Shown: in pieces, positions 9,288-20,617 of the stretch | Position numbering within the stretch: position 1 is the first letter of the stretch | How the letters are laid out: each line of letters begins with the position of its first letter | NCBI GenBank assembly: GCA_900155495.1 | Contig: FTLJ01000662.1 | Coordinates: 1 to 34,200 of the forward strand | Direction of reading: 5' to 3' | From: Porogramme epimiltina | Taxonomy: Eukaryota > Basidiomycota > Agaricomycetes > Polyporales > Polyporaceae | Length of the DNA stretch: 34,200 bases | Notes under the pieces: model-generated | Databases searched by the model: none | Told to the model about the DNA's origin: nothing | What the model saw: only the letters and a program-made list of their open reading frames with translations | Position numbers and translations under genes: made by a program

Positions 9288-10551
9288 ATGGAACAGAGCT
9301 CGGTCTTGATCACCGGTGCAGCAGGGTGGTTGGCTGGATTGGTACGTGAGTCCTTGCCTGGTTTGAGAGGGGCTGACCAACGCTTTCTCGTTAGCTTGCA
9401 AGATCCTTGTTAGACGATCCACAAACATCAAATGTCCGCCTAATTCTCGCGGATGTTATTGAGCCCAAGGCGCCCCCCAGCGCGGATGTCGTGACGATCA
9501 AGGCGGACCTCACGGATCCCGAGCAGGTGCCGCGACTTTTCACCACGAAATACGGCGTGCCGGACACGGTTTACTGCCTCCACGGCATCATGTCGCGCGG
9601 ATCTGAAGACAACTTTGACTTCGGGGTGAAGGTACGACGACAGCCTATCTAAGCTAACGTTCGACGATGGCCGATCTTCCCTCCGTAGGTCAACGTAGAC
9701 TCTGTGCGCTCCGTCCTGGAGGCTACACGCCGTTACGGCCATGACTCAAGCAAAGTGATCAAATTCGTCTTCACCTCATCGCTGGCCGTTTACGGAGGCC
9801 TTCTGGTAAGTGCTGTACATACGCTCCTCGGGCTGCCATCTTATTCATTGGTCGCGCTGCCCTGTCAGCCCGATGTCATCACCCCAAACACAATCGCCAC
9901 CCCTCAGGGTGCATACGGGATGGGAAAGCTCGTCTGCGAACTCTTCATCAACGAGTACACTCGACGCGGCTTCGTCGACGGCCGCATCCTGCGCCTCCCC
10001 ACCATCGTCGTGCGCCCAGGGCCCCCATCTGCCGCGACCTCCGCATTCGTCTCCGGTACGTGTTCAACCCCCGCCCTCCTCCACTAAGTGCTACCGTCTC
10101 ATCGCCTCCCCGCACCGAGGTAGCCATCATCCGCGAGCCCCTCCAAGGCCTGCCCACCAGCTGCCCGATTGGGGACTCTGCCACCTCCCCCGCACTCGAC
10201 CTCGCGCTCTGGGTCGCGTCGCCAGAAACGACCGCGCGCAACCTCTTCCTCGCGCATCGCGTCCCTGCCGCGCGCTTCGCCCCTCACACGCGTGTCGTCT
10301 GTCTCCCCGGCTTCACGACAACCGTACGCGAGGAGCTCGCCGCGCTCGCCGCGGTCACGGGCCCCGACGCGCTGCGTTTCGTGCACTTCGAGCCGGATGA
10401 GACCAACCGTCGCGTCGTGTCCTCGTGGCCCGCGCGTTTCGACAACACGTATGCGCTCGGGCTCGGGTTCGAGGTCGACGCGGGTGGGATGGCGCCCATC
10501 GTGCAGCGGTTCAAGGACGAGCTGGAGGCGCAGGGTGCTACAGCTGTTTGA
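9288..10551 (+). CDS. NAD-dependent extended SDR, D-erythronate dehydrogenase (DenD)-like (5 exons)
   Basis: Model: 9288..9341, 9395..9631, 9689..9805, 9869..10055, 10124..10551; 340 residues. N-terminal Rossmann motif GAAGWLAG (10-17), TSS (126-128) and catalytic YGMGK (Tyr152, Lys156). The stretches RRGFVDGRILRLPTIVVRPG, IIREPLQG, LPGFTTTV and SWPARFD are characteristic of DenD, the enzyme that oxidises D-erythronate to 2-oxo-tetronate in bacteria. The third Gly of the usual GxxGxxG is Ala here with Gly one place later. Family assignment is strong; the exact substrate in this fungus is inference. The upstream aldolase, same orientation, is a plausible partner. The last exon is GC-rich with codons ending mostly in C or G. 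Confidence 0.9.
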
Positions 10552-11901
10552 TTCCCAGATCCAAGATGATACTTATGGTAGCATGCAAAGTCGTGCGGTT
10601 TCGCCTGTCTCGCTTTCGTGACATCGTAGCATAGACCAAGAATTTGACATATCGATATAGATGCAGAGGGACACTAGCACTAAAGGAACCGAGACCAGAA
10701 ACGAAACAGGTGAGACAGGACGACGATCGTTTTACAAATATGCGAATAAGTTGACATGTTCATCAGATCGGCATCATGGATAGGAAGCAAAATTGGTATC
10801 TATGTTCCACATGTACACAACCAAAACCCAAAAAGCCGAGTAGCGTAAAACAGCGCGCAGGCTCTCCGAGCCCGGCGCGTGCCTGGCATCCAGCGCGACG
10901 CGAGAAAGGTCTATCGACGAACGTAGTAAAACGGATGTAGTAAGCTGTGAGCGAGAACCGTACCGAAACGATGGATGCGAGGGAAGGAAGTCCTGCATTA
11001 CTACGACGAGCGCACTACAGCTACCAGCAGCGTCCTACACACATGGAGGGGGGAGGAATGAACAACACGAACCGCGACCGTGGCGCATACGTATGATGGG
11101 GAAACCGGACACAACAAATGATGCAGATGGCCAGAGACGACGGGCGCGATCGGCCGCGGGCGCGCTGCCGGAGCACGGTCGGGACGACCGCGCCGCTCAC
11201 GGGCGCAGGCACCGGAAGGGAGGGAAAAGCCAGCTTGCGATTCTACGTACGTACGTAAGTGTAAGTGTGCGGTAAGCAGCAGCAGCGAAGCACTGGGCAA
11301 GAAGGGGTAACAGGCTTTTGGACACCGACGGCTGTGAGGAACAACAAAAAAAGTAACAAAAAAAGGGATAGAACCGCCCCGCCGCGCGCCTCCCTCGCGG
11401 GGGTATCATCGAGGGAAAGCGGGCGCGGCGAGTGCGGCGAATAAATATTGAAAACGAACCTAATGTAGTATGGGGCTTGTATGAATATAGAAAGAAAAGC
11501 AAAAAGGTCGTCAAGAGAGCGGGAGCAGGGTCGTGCGGGGGCATTACGTTGAAGAGAGAGCATGAGCAAAAAGGTCGTTCAAGTCGGGCCCGCGCGGCGC
11601 CCGCCCCTAAGAGCGCAGGGGGCAGGCAGGTGGGTGCCGAGGGCCGCGACGCTCCTTGCCTCCGACGCGCGACCGACGCCCGTCCGCCTGTGTGGCGCCC
11701 ATACACGAAAGTTGAAAGCCGACGTGGCACAACAAACAAACAACATTAGGGACCAAACGACAGCGCTGGACCGAGCGGGGTAGAGTTTTTAACCTGGCGT
11801 AAACGGCATTTTAGAACAACCATCTCTGTGCGCGCGCAGAGCGACCCACGCACCTCCACTTCTCGCTTCACCCCACCGCACACACCCACCGCCTCCGCCG
11901 C
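10552..11901. other. Convergent 3' region, no gene seen
   Basis: About 1.35 kb between the stops of the DenD-like gene (plus) and the mucin gene (minus). The reading frames have no family resemblance. A short acgtacgtacgtaa repeat near 11243 and AT-rich words such as gaataaatattg near 11440 fit untranslated 3' sequence. Confidence 0.55.
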
Positions 11902-14900
11902 TCACCAGTTCATCGTGTTGTCACGAAGAATGGGAGTGCCAATCACCGGGCGCCGCTCGCGCATGCCCGCCTGAGGGTTGAACGGATCCTCCTGGCTCGG
12001 CGAGTGTTGCGCCTGCTCGCCCAGTCCTCTGAGCGAGTCCGCGGCGTAGTAGAACGACCGCCGGCGCTGCCCGCCGATCGAGTCGCGGTCGAACTCGTGG
12101 TCCTCAGGCGGCGCACCAATGAACTCCTGGTGCGGGTCCGAGAGGCGGCGGTGCGCGAGCTCGCGGCGCTGCTTGATCGCGCGGTAGACGAGGAACGCGA
12201 GGATGAGAAGGGTGATCGCGCCGAGCGACGTCACCACGCCGATGATAGCATCCTCGCGCGTCTTGGACGACGAGCTCGCGCTGCTAGAGGAGCCTGACGA
12301 GCCGGTACCCGAACTCGACGTGTCGCCGGACCCAGTGACGCTCGTGACGGGGAAGCTGGATACGACGTGAGCCGCAAGGTCCTTGTATGGCGACTGGAGA
12401 CCCGTGTAGAACGTGGACGTCTGGACCTTGAGCTGCTGCGCGAGCACGTCGACGAGGTCGGACTGGATGAAACCCGTGTACATAGTTTGGAGCAGATCCT
12501 TGTCATCTGGGGACTTGTAGTCGGACGGGACGTAGACCGTGAGACGGTAGGTCTTGATGTCGTCAGCTGCAGAACATCATCACATCAGTCACACAGATGA
12601 GCAAAACCATTCCCCTAGTACGCACCAGAAACACCGAGAGCCACCTGGAGGATCGGCGACATCCACGCGAAGATCTGCGAGGCCGAGTTCGTGTTGTTCA
12701 CCACGAACGGCCAGCTCAGGCCCGAGTCGAACAGGATCGCGATTTGAGAGTAGCCAGTCAAATCGGGGTCGCCAGGCTTCGAGCCCTGTGCGGGATAGAT
12801 CGCCGTCGGGAGATCAGACGGGAGGGCGGCCTGGGTTGGGCGCGAGTCAGCGGCGGAAGACGCGGCGATTGTGAACGTCGTCGTCGGCTGGTCCGGGTCG
12901 GTAATAGTCGGGGTAGAGGTCGTCGTAGGCGTGGACGCTACGGCAAGAGTCGAGTCCGACAGGAAAGTGAACTGCGAGTTCACCGACGGGGTCACAGAGA
13001 TGGAGGTCGAGACCGACGTGAACGTCGACGAGGATGTGATCGTGGGGAAACTAATAACGGTCGATGTGGTGTTCATCGTAGACGTCGATGTGTCGGTCAC
13101 GTTGCCAGACGCAGTGGTAGTGGTCTCGCTGCCGCCGGTGGTGGTGGTAATCGTGCTGTTGTCTGTCGCAATAGTGGTGGTGCTGCCTCCGTCCGAGATG
13201 GTGGTGGTGCTACCTCCGTCCGAGATGGTGGTAGTGGTACCGTTGCCGGGAGCAGTCGTAATGGTCGAGCTGTTCATATAACAATGTCAGCCGTATATCC
13301 TAGTACGCACGTCGTCGGATTCCACACATACCCTTCGCCAGTGGTGGTCGTAGTTGAGTTACCCGGAGCCGTTGTGATAGTGGTTCCACCCGAAGTGGTG
13401 GTCGTGGTGGAGTTGCCGGGGACATCAGTGACCGTGGTGGTGACGGAAGTATCCGTCGTGGTCGTGGTGTTGGGGAAAATAGTAGGCAGAGTAATGGTCG
13501 GCAGACTTATGATTCCCGAGTCGGTCGAAGTGGTCGCAGTATCAGTAGCAGTACCCGATCCTGAGGTGGTAGTTGCGCTAACAGTGGTGGCAGACCCACT
13601 GTCGGTGGTGGTCACACTATCCGTCGTGGTATTAGGGAGGATAGTGGGCAACGTGATAGTGGGGATGGTGAGGGTGGGCAGTGAGATGCCGAGGGGGTTG
13701 GACACCGACGTGGTTGATGACGAAGTATCTGTGATGTTTCCAGTCGCTGAATCTGTCACAGTCGCTGAATCGGTCGTGATAGTGGCCGAGTCCGTCGCGC
13801 TTGCCGTATCCGTGCCAGTTGAGGTCGCGGTGTCCGTGCCAGTTGCAGTTGAATCCGTAGCGGTAGCGGTATCGGTTGTGTTCGCGCTGTCCGTAGACGT
13901 GGGGAAGAGACCCGACAGGATGGACGAAAGCGGATCAACAGCCGTGGAGGACGTCGTCGATGCCGTGTCGGTAGTGGTGGCAGAATCGGTGGCGGTAGCA
14001 GAATCGGTGGTTGTGGCAGCGTCGGTGGAGGTGGAGTCGGTCGCCGTGGCAGAGTCGGTGACCGTCGCAGAATCCGTCGAGGATGGGAAGAGCCCCGAGA
14101 GGATAGACGAGAGGGGGTCCACCGGTGTCGACGATGTAGTCGCGGCCGAGTCCGTCGACGTCACTGAATCCGTACCCGTGGTGGTGGCCGCCGAGTCCGT
14201 CGCGGTTGTTGACGTAGAATCCGTGGCGGAGGTAGAGGCGGCGGAGTCCGTGCTCGAAACCGACGTAGTGTCGGTTGAGCTATCGGTCGCCGTGCTCGTC
14301 GCTGATGCATCCGTGGACGTTGCGGAGGATGTGCTATTCGCCGTCGACGTCGACGATGGGGGGAGTGTGGAGCTTGCGGCCACTAATGAAGTGGTGTCCG
14401 TGCCGCCGAGGGTGTCCCCGAGGTCGCCCGTAAGGCCGGTAATGGTGTCCCCGAGGTTTTCGCCAAGGTCTCCAAGAGTGTTTCCTGCGCCCGCTGCAAT
14501 GGGGAGTCAGCGGAAGCGCTCTACAGAAATAACGCATGGGAAGGAAGCGGATCGAAGGCGGGAAAAAAAGAGTTCAATGAACGTCTCCGAGCGTCCCTCT
14601 GCGGTTGCTGAGGGTAAACCTTACGACCGCTGAAGGACCTGAATTGCCAGCGAGCCGAGGCTTGCCACGACAAAACCTTCCCTTCGCACCCGCTAGGTTG
14701 TGCCATGCGGCGCCCCTTGTTCGAGGACGGAGTCACGGAAAACAACGCAACAAGCGCCCGTTTGGGTTACTACGCCGGCGCAAGGCCGCCTTCGCGGCAT
14801 GGCCAAGCCCGCAGAAACCCCTTGCAGAGACGCGAGTGCGGTGGCAGGGCGCACACCGCGTCGTGCGCGCCGCCGGCCAAGGGCGACTGCTGCCGCAGAG

Positions 14901-15567
14901 ACATGTCACAGACCGCGTACGGATCACAGTTGATGATCATGGGCGGTCGTGGCACGATATCCGCGGCAAGCCCGGGGCCGAGCATCAACGGGCGTGTGGC
15001 AGACGTCGGTCTGAAGGCCGACACAACCGACAACAGGGGACGGGGAGGGGAGGGAAGGGGAGAAGGAATGAAGCCGTCGAACGGTGCGAAAAGGCGAGCG
15101 TTCGTTCCAAACGCAAACGCCGGCGGGCCGCTCGAGCAGGAGCTGCGCCGCCCGCGTCATACGAGTCCGAACATTCTGCACAACATTCGTATGGCAGATC
15201 GCGCCGCCTGGAACATTGCTGCACAGGCGAGGGCTGCAAGAAAGGAACGACACTGCCCACGAAATGACACGACGCGCATTGGAGGTGGGAGGGGAGAGAA
15301 GGGAGAAGATGCCGGCATGTTGAAGTCGAAAAAGGTTGATGTTGAAGAAAGGAAGCGTGGCGAAGAGGACGTGGAAAGACGAGATATATCGCGACACTCA
15401 CAGAGGATGTCACTAAGACCACGGTGGAAGTGGATGTCGGCGGAAGGCTCCTTCTTGACGAGGAGGGAACGGCGGGCATGGGACTGGTGGAAGGACGAAC
15501 GGGAGGCGTGGGCTTGGGGAACGGCGAGAGCGAGGAGGGAGGCGAGAAAGATGTTTGAGATTATCAT
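11902..15567 (-). CDS. MSB2: Msb2-like signalling mucin (4 exons)
   Basis: Model: complement(11902..12566, 12626..13269, 13332..14493, 15402..15567); 878 residues. Signal peptide MIISNIFLASLLALAVPQA; a long Ser/Thr mucin region (about 60-600) with two copies of VDPLSSILSGLFPxSTDS and two of PTITLPTIxPNTTT; a conserved membrane-proximal domain (about 610-735) with FDSGLSWPFVV, YRLTVYVPSDY and TGFIQSDLVDVLAQQL, matching the Hkr1/Msb2 homology domain; a Ser-rich stalk; TM about 764-785; an ~90-residue cytosolic tail ending TPILRDNTMNW, like Msb2 tails. Msb2 proteins are shed plasma-membrane sensors feeding Cdc42 and filamentation/HOG MAPK signalling. All phases fit. Intron 1 is 908 nt against 59-62 nt for the others. 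Confidence 0.8.
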
Positions 15568-16104
15568 GGTGGGCTTTGAGAGTCAGTGGGTTGGGCTTGT
15601 GCTGAAGAGCAGGACGGCGGGACGGGACGGGGGCGGCGTCCGCCTTGGAGGGGAGAGAAGGAGCGTGGGGCTGCTAGAGACAGCAGAGAGAAGAATAGAA
15701 TGCCGTAGAGCCCGGCGGCGGCGCCCAGGTGACGGGGGATATTTGTACGACAGACGGAGCGAGGCGGTCGGGAAAGAGAGGCGTCAACGGATGAGCACGG
15801 CCATTCCCTCCCATTTGCTTCTGTTTGGCCCGTCCTGATCTCATCACTTCCCCGCCAGGGCCGCCCCCCGCCCGCCTTCCAAGTCCCCTCCTCCGCTCCG
15901 TGGCCCCACAGCCTGGGCCCAGTCTCTCCACTGCTGCCCGTGCCCCGCTCTCGACACGTCCCCGCTGCGCCTGCTGCTCGCGCGGGGCGAGGGCGGGCCC
16001 AAGAAGCTGCAAGCGGACGGATGTGGCCATGGTAACGCCACCGGAGAAATGACGCGTCGAGGAGGCGCCCGTGCTCGATCACTGTTCCACTCGATGCGAC
16101 TCCA
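15568..16104. other. Upstream region of the mucin gene
   Basis: GC-rich, with long frames on several strands and no family resemblance. It holds the presumed promoter of the minus-strand mucin gene; no TATA box was recognised. Confidence 0.5.
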
Positions 16105-16610
16105 ATGGCTGTGGCCCACGCTTGTTTCGTGCCTCTTGCCACACTCCACCCCTCTCTTCCACCGCGTACCTGCCCGCCTCTCCGTCTGCACAAACTCCTC
16201 CACTCGCTCGCTCTCCACCACTCACCGTCCCCTCGACTCGCCCGAGGCCACCGTCCTCGAGCGCGTGTCCGATCGCGTCTCCACAAACGCCACGATCACC
16301 GGCTCCGGCTCAGACGGCAAATACCCGTCGCCAAGCGCCCCCCGACAACCGCCAGAACTCTCATCTTGGCCTCCGAAGCGCACACCGACAACACTCTCTG
16401 TTCGACATTCAACATCGACGATGGGCGTGTCGACCTGCGTCGACGCGTGCTTGTCTGTATGAGATGGCAACTCATTTCGGAACCTAACATTGTCCAACGA
16501 GAATAGATCTCGTCTACATTCGGCATCTGCAATCACCCAACCCGCCAGCCTTCGCCTTCGACTTCGCTTCATGGCCGCATCGTGGGGCTGCGCCGTCAAG
16601 GCACCTGTGA
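16105..16610 (+). CDS. Possible two-exon gene or decaying gene, unrecognised
   Basis: A well-formed 50-nt intron (16457..16506: GTATGA donor, CTAAC branch, ATAG acceptor) joins a frame containing STFNIDDGRVDLRRRVLV to one containing LVYIRHLQSPNPPAFAFDF, giving 151 residues to TGA 16608-16610. Further protein-like stretches in other frames downstream (about 16645-16770, ALTILVPFEELAKAAVFHG; 16786-16992, SNFPSIPHIAREIELC) suggest either more introns or a broken gene. No family is recognised. It lies upstream of the Dug3-like gene on the same strand. Confidence 0.25.
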
Positions 16611-17204
16611 ACATCCACACCCTCCCAGCCGCGACTGACTATCCGGATTTCTCTCACTCGGCGCCCCAGCCGCGGCCGTGCTCGCAGCAGCTACTTCATC
16701 GGCCCCGAATTTCCAGGCGCTCACGATCCTCGTCCCGTTCGAGGAGCTAGCAAAAGCTGCGGTCTTCCACGGTCCAGATTGAAGGTTGTCCAACTTTCCC
16801 AGCATCCCACATATCGCGCGCGAGATCGAACTTTGCATAGCATTCTGCCTGCTTCCATCTTCAGTCCTTGTGGAAGGTCTTTGTCCGGGCGCACTCGGAG
16901 CGGCACTATCATCAACATCTGGTCAACTATCGACTCCTGATTTAATAGTTCCGAGGACATCGAGCTCCCCAGGGCAAACAGGCGAGGCATAAATAAGCTC
17001 AGCCATCGCTACATGCGTTTACAACACGTGGTGGCCGGCCTGTACTCTCCACATATAGACCGAACCTTGGGCGACAGCAGCAATGGACGCGGGCAGGGCG
17101 GAATACATTTACTAGCTCATCCCCTCTCCTGCGAACAGGCCCTCCCCAGATCCCACCCCTGAGCCCAACCACCAGCAGGTCTCTTCATCACAAACTCTCC
17201 CGCA
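16611..17204. other. Upstream region of the Dug3-like gene
   Basis: Contains the possible further exons noted for the 16105 candidate and the presumed promoter of the amidotransferase gene. Nothing is certain. Confidence 0.4.
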
Positions 17205-18301
17205 ATGTGTAGGTGGTTCGCATACCTGTCAGCGACCGAGCCCGCCCTCCTCGAGGACGTGATCATCCTCCCCGACCACGCCATCGCGAAGCAGGTGCAC
17301 GACCGCTACCTTCCCTACCTCACCCACTATGAGCCCGGCACGACCAAGAAGGAGATGAGCCTCCGCAACAGCCCGTTCAACCTCGACGGCCTCGGGCTCG
17401 TCTGGTGAGCCTCCTCTACCCCGCCGCCCCCACTCCAATCGATCCCCGCGATCGCGCATCTCACCTCGCCTACCGCAGGTACACCACCACCCGTGCCTCC
17501 TTCGGGGAGTGCACCGGCCCGCGGCCCGCGGCGTACAAGATCCTCCGACAGCCCTCAGCGGACCCGACGCTCGCCTCGCTCTGCGCGCACACCGCCTCCC
17601 CCTGCGTCTTCGCCCACATCCGCGCCGCCTCCCCCGGCTCCGCCGTCGCCGCGATCAACAACCACCCGTTCATCTTCGGCCGCCACGCCTTCATGCACAA
17701 CGGCGGCGTCGCCCACTTCCCCCTCATCCGCCGCCGCCTCGCCCTCGACCTCTCCCCCGCCGCCCACGCCCGCCTCGTCGGCACCACCGACTCGGAGCTC
17801 CTCGCCGCCCTCTTCTTCACCCACCTCGAGCGCGCTCGCGGCCCCGACGTCTGGGACGCCCCCCACCCGCTCGACGAGATGCGCGCCTGCCTCGAGCAGA
17901 CCCTCCAGCGCGTCCTCGCCGTCCAGATCGCAGAGCTCGCCGCCGAGGGCGCCGGCACCCCCCTCGAGGCCTCCAGCCTCAACATCGCCATCACCGACGG
18001 CGAGCAGCTCCTCGCGATCCGCTTCCGCAACCACGCCACGGAGCACCCGCCCTCGCTCTACCTCTCCACCCGCGCCGGTGTCGCGCTCAACCGCAAGTTC
18101 CCCGGCCACCCCGACCTCGACGGCGTCGACAACGGCGCGCAGAACCTCTTGGCCGCGCACGAGCACGGGGACCACGTCATCGTCGCGAGCGAGCCGACCA
18201 CGTTCCGCAAGGAGGACTGGGAGCTCATCCCGAAGAACACATGCGTCATGGTCGGGAAAGACATGTCCGTCAGGCGCGAGCCTGTCCGAGTGACGTTTTA
18301 G
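17205..18301 (+). CDS. DUG3: Class II glutamine amidotransferase, Dug3-like (2 exons)
   Basis: Model: 17205..17404 and 17479..18301 with one 74-nt GTGAGC...GCAG intron in phase 2; 340 residues. It opens MCRWFAYLS, so Cys2 is the N-terminal nucleophile once Met is removed. NSPFNLDGLGLVW, FAHIRAAS, NNHPFIFGRHAFMHNGGVAH and GTTDSELLAALFF are the Gln-amidotransferase type 2 core as in yeast Dug3 and bacterial EgtC. In yeast, Dug3 with Dug2 cleaves the gamma-glutamyl bond of glutathione in the cytosol. The start is fixed by the need for Cys at position 2. Codons end almost only in C or G, so long shadow frames appear in every frame of the second exon. Confidence 0.93.
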
Positions 18302-18505
18302 AGCTGGTTTGGCGTGTCGAAACTGTGTATGAATAGCCCTAGCTTGGTATGATACGGTATAGGAAAGACGCCACCGGCGTGTGTATCGAGTATGTAAAAC
18401 AACAAATGTATAAATGGTGCATGCAGTTGTCCGAGACCACATGACAATAGGATATCGTGCCCCCATATACCCACGGCTGCACCAGGAGTCTACGGAACGT
18501 TCGGT

Positions 18506-18783
18506 CTACGACGGCCCGAGGGGCGATTTGACGTCTCCTCGATACTGCGGCCGCAAAGGCTGCTCGCCGCTCTCCGACGACACTAGCGTGAGCCTGCCGC
18601 CCACGCTCGAGCTCGCGTTCGACGACCCCAGCTCGCTCCCCGGCACCGGCTCCCCAGGCTCGTCCGTGTCCCACGACCGATACGCCGGCGGGAGCCGCCC
18701 AGAGGTAGAGCGCTGCAACGACGGCACTGGCCCAGCGTCTTCCACTGAGCGTCGAATAACGGTGGAAAAAGTCGGGTGGGTAG
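18506..18783 (-). pseudogene. Orphan C-terminal exon of a receptor-like family protein, cut off by the transposon
   Basis: On the minus strand a plausible tail begins around VEDAGPVPSLQRSTSGRLPP and ends KSPLGPS with stop at 18506-18508. It carries the LPPAY motif seen in the tails of genes c and d, and is Ser/Pro/Glu-rich like other cytosolic tails of this family. Upstream of it, at 18784, the CACTA element starts. Gene b, same strand and family, ends just beyond the other end of the element. The likeliest reading is the original 3' end of gene b, though simply abutting the flanks does not restore gene b's frame. It converges with the Dug3-like gene 204 bp away. Confidence 0.45.
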
Positions 18784-18802
18784 CCCCGTAAAAACTCCTG
18801 TG
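18784..18802 (+). repeat. Left terminal inverted repeat of the CACTA element
   Basis: CCCCGTAAAAACTCCTG reading inward; its partner is on the minus strand at 24894-24876. The exact outer boundary is inferred. Confidence 0.6.
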
Positions 18803-18890
18803 AGACATGAGAAATCGAGGCTCGACACGCGAAAAAACACGGTCGTGCATGAGTATTTTGACCCGGAAATTGGCGTTCCAAATGGCACAT

Positions 18891-18988
18891 TTCCACCGTC
18901 ATTTCCCGATAGGAAGAAGGCTGCGAAAAAACGGGGTTTGACCTGAGAAATGATATCCACGGTGGACTGACAGCGTAAATTACATGGG
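18891..18988. repeat. Left subterminal repeat motifs
   Basis: ttccaccgtc at 18891-18900 and ccacggtggactgacagcg at 18958 onward, followed by gtaaattac. The same words occur in the right subterminal region (24680-24790). Likely transposase-binding repeats. Confidence 0.6.
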
Positions 18989-19154
18989 GCAGGCTCGTTT
19001 CACTAGCTCTGTATTTGTATAGCATATGTGTGTGTGTTGCAAGTAGCGTAGGCACAATGCAAGCTCAGATATGCATAGAAGAGTGGGGGGATGATATTTG
19101 GACGCCGAGACATTCTATGGACTACGCCGGATTGACCGGATACATTGAGCGGAC

Positions 19155-20617
19155 TTACTCCATCGACTCAGTAGCACGGCGGGCTCTCTTCCTCGGGGGT
19201 TGGGGCTCCTCCTCGTCCTCCTCGTCCTCCTCATCCTCCTCATCCTCCTCATCCTCCTCGGCGTCCTCATCTTCAGGTTCAGCCTCAACCGCGGTTGCAA
19301 CCGTTTTACCCTTCTTCCCCTTCGCCTTGTTTCCGCTATGACCTAAAGTGAGATTAGCAGCGAGATTCTAGAGCACGATAAATAGGCCACATACCTGATA
19401 CACGACCACTCACACCGTGAGTTCCCTTGCCGTCCTCATCATCCTCTCCCCCCGAAGACATCCTACCGGTGTCAGATGCCTCTCCGTCACTGCCATCCCT
19501 GCTGCCACCCTCCGAGCCGTTGCTGCCTTCCACGCCATGTTCCGATGTGCGTGAGCGAGAGTTGCCTGCCTTGGTAGCTCTCGTTGCCTTCTCGAGAACA
19601 GCTTCGGCCCGGTCTGATGCGCGCGCCTTAACCTTACCTACCGTCTTCTTGTCTTTGAGTACCCGCCGGCCTCGAGAGTCCTTTGACACGGTAACGGACT
19701 TCTTGTTGTGTACGGCATGGCGTCGTCGATTCATGAAGTACTGAATAACAATTTGAGCAGTCGCCCAATCGTTCTCGAACTTCGCGAGGTACGGAAGCTC
19801 TTCACGCGCCTGTTGCGGCCCCCGACAGGTGTTAGAAGTTACCAATTCAAGCGGTTGGCTTGTAGTGACGTACAAGCGCGTATACCGCTCCCAGCATCTC
19901 GGCGTTCTGATTCTTCACTCCTTTCCGCCAGTCCAACTGTCCAGCAATAGCAATATCGCGAACACCAGCCTTTATTCCATAATAGTAAACAAGGGATAGC
20001 AGTCGAGAAAGCAATACAATGACTCACCCGGCAATTGAGGTAAGTACGCCGTTTTTCCGCGATCTCCTTGTCGTCCCAATCATCGTCCTCACCAGGGCTT
20101 AGGAGCATGGCTTGCGGAAGCTTGTAGTGGCGTCCACAAGACCCCTTTGGCTTGGGGATCAACTTGAGAGCTCTGTCCTCTCGGGCGCGTTTTTTGAGCT
20201 TCTTGAGCTTCTTCTCGGCAGCCTCGCGGGCTTCCGTCTCGTTTCGCATACGTGCTGATAGTGTGTGATCCAGGTGCAACTATGAACAAGATGTTGAATA
20301 CACGTACCGGTCAAGAGACGAAGCTTCTCCTCCATGCGTGCAACGCGCTCAGGATCGTGAGCGTTGTCGTCTTCAGCTTCGTCCTCCGCAGCAGGCTCAG
20401 CAGGTTTTCCAGATGCAGAATGGCGTGTTTTTGCCCCCACTGGGGTCAATGGGGGAGGTGGGGGCTTACCCCCTGCTGGGGTTGCGTTGCTCTTGCTGGG
20501 AGGGGTCTTCGCGTCAGCCGTTCTTTTGGACAAAGCCCGGGGCTGGGCTTTGTCCTTGCCTCTGGCGCGCGTTTTTGAAGGCAAGTTGTCGTTTTCTTTT
20601 TCCTTGGTTTTGGCCAT
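19155..20617 (-). CDS. Transposon companion protein of a Tnp2 element (5 exons)
   Basis: Model: complement(19155..19342, 19395..19809, 19874..19969, 20028..20254, 20308..20617); 411 residues; introns 52-64 nt, all in phase. N-terminus Lys/Ser/Pro-rich (MAKTKEKENDN); then RMEEKLRLL and a Lys-rich helix (EKKLKKLKKRAR); then the core LIPKPKGSCGRHYKL, a DWRKG segment and YLAKFENDWATAQIVIQYFM. It ends in a Ser/Gly/Asp linker, a pure Glu/Asp tract and an NLS-like PPRKRARRATESME. Genes with this core are frequent beside Tnp2 genes in Agaricomycetes. It is a candidate for the accessory DNA-binding partner that plant CACTA elements encode as TnpA; that role is inference. Divergent from the transposase, sharing a ~390-bp promoter region. 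Confidence 0.85.

Noticed and set aside
14705..15838. 377-residue plus-strand frame
   Set aside because: Antisense to the mucin gene's long intron, first exon and promoter, in GC-rich DNA; no family resemblance.
15564..16286. 240-residue minus-strand frame upstream of the mucin gene
   Set aside because: Arg/Gly/Trp-rich composition typical of a GC-rich chance frame; no splice or family support.
17493..18466. Long overlapping frames (266, 275 and 303 residues) in the Dug3-like exon
   Set aside because: Shadows caused by strong C/G third-position bias; only the frame with MCRWFAY and amidotransferase motifs is real.
19015..19341. Plus-strand poly-Ser frame
   Set aside because: Antisense of the Glu/Asp tract in the transposon companion gene.
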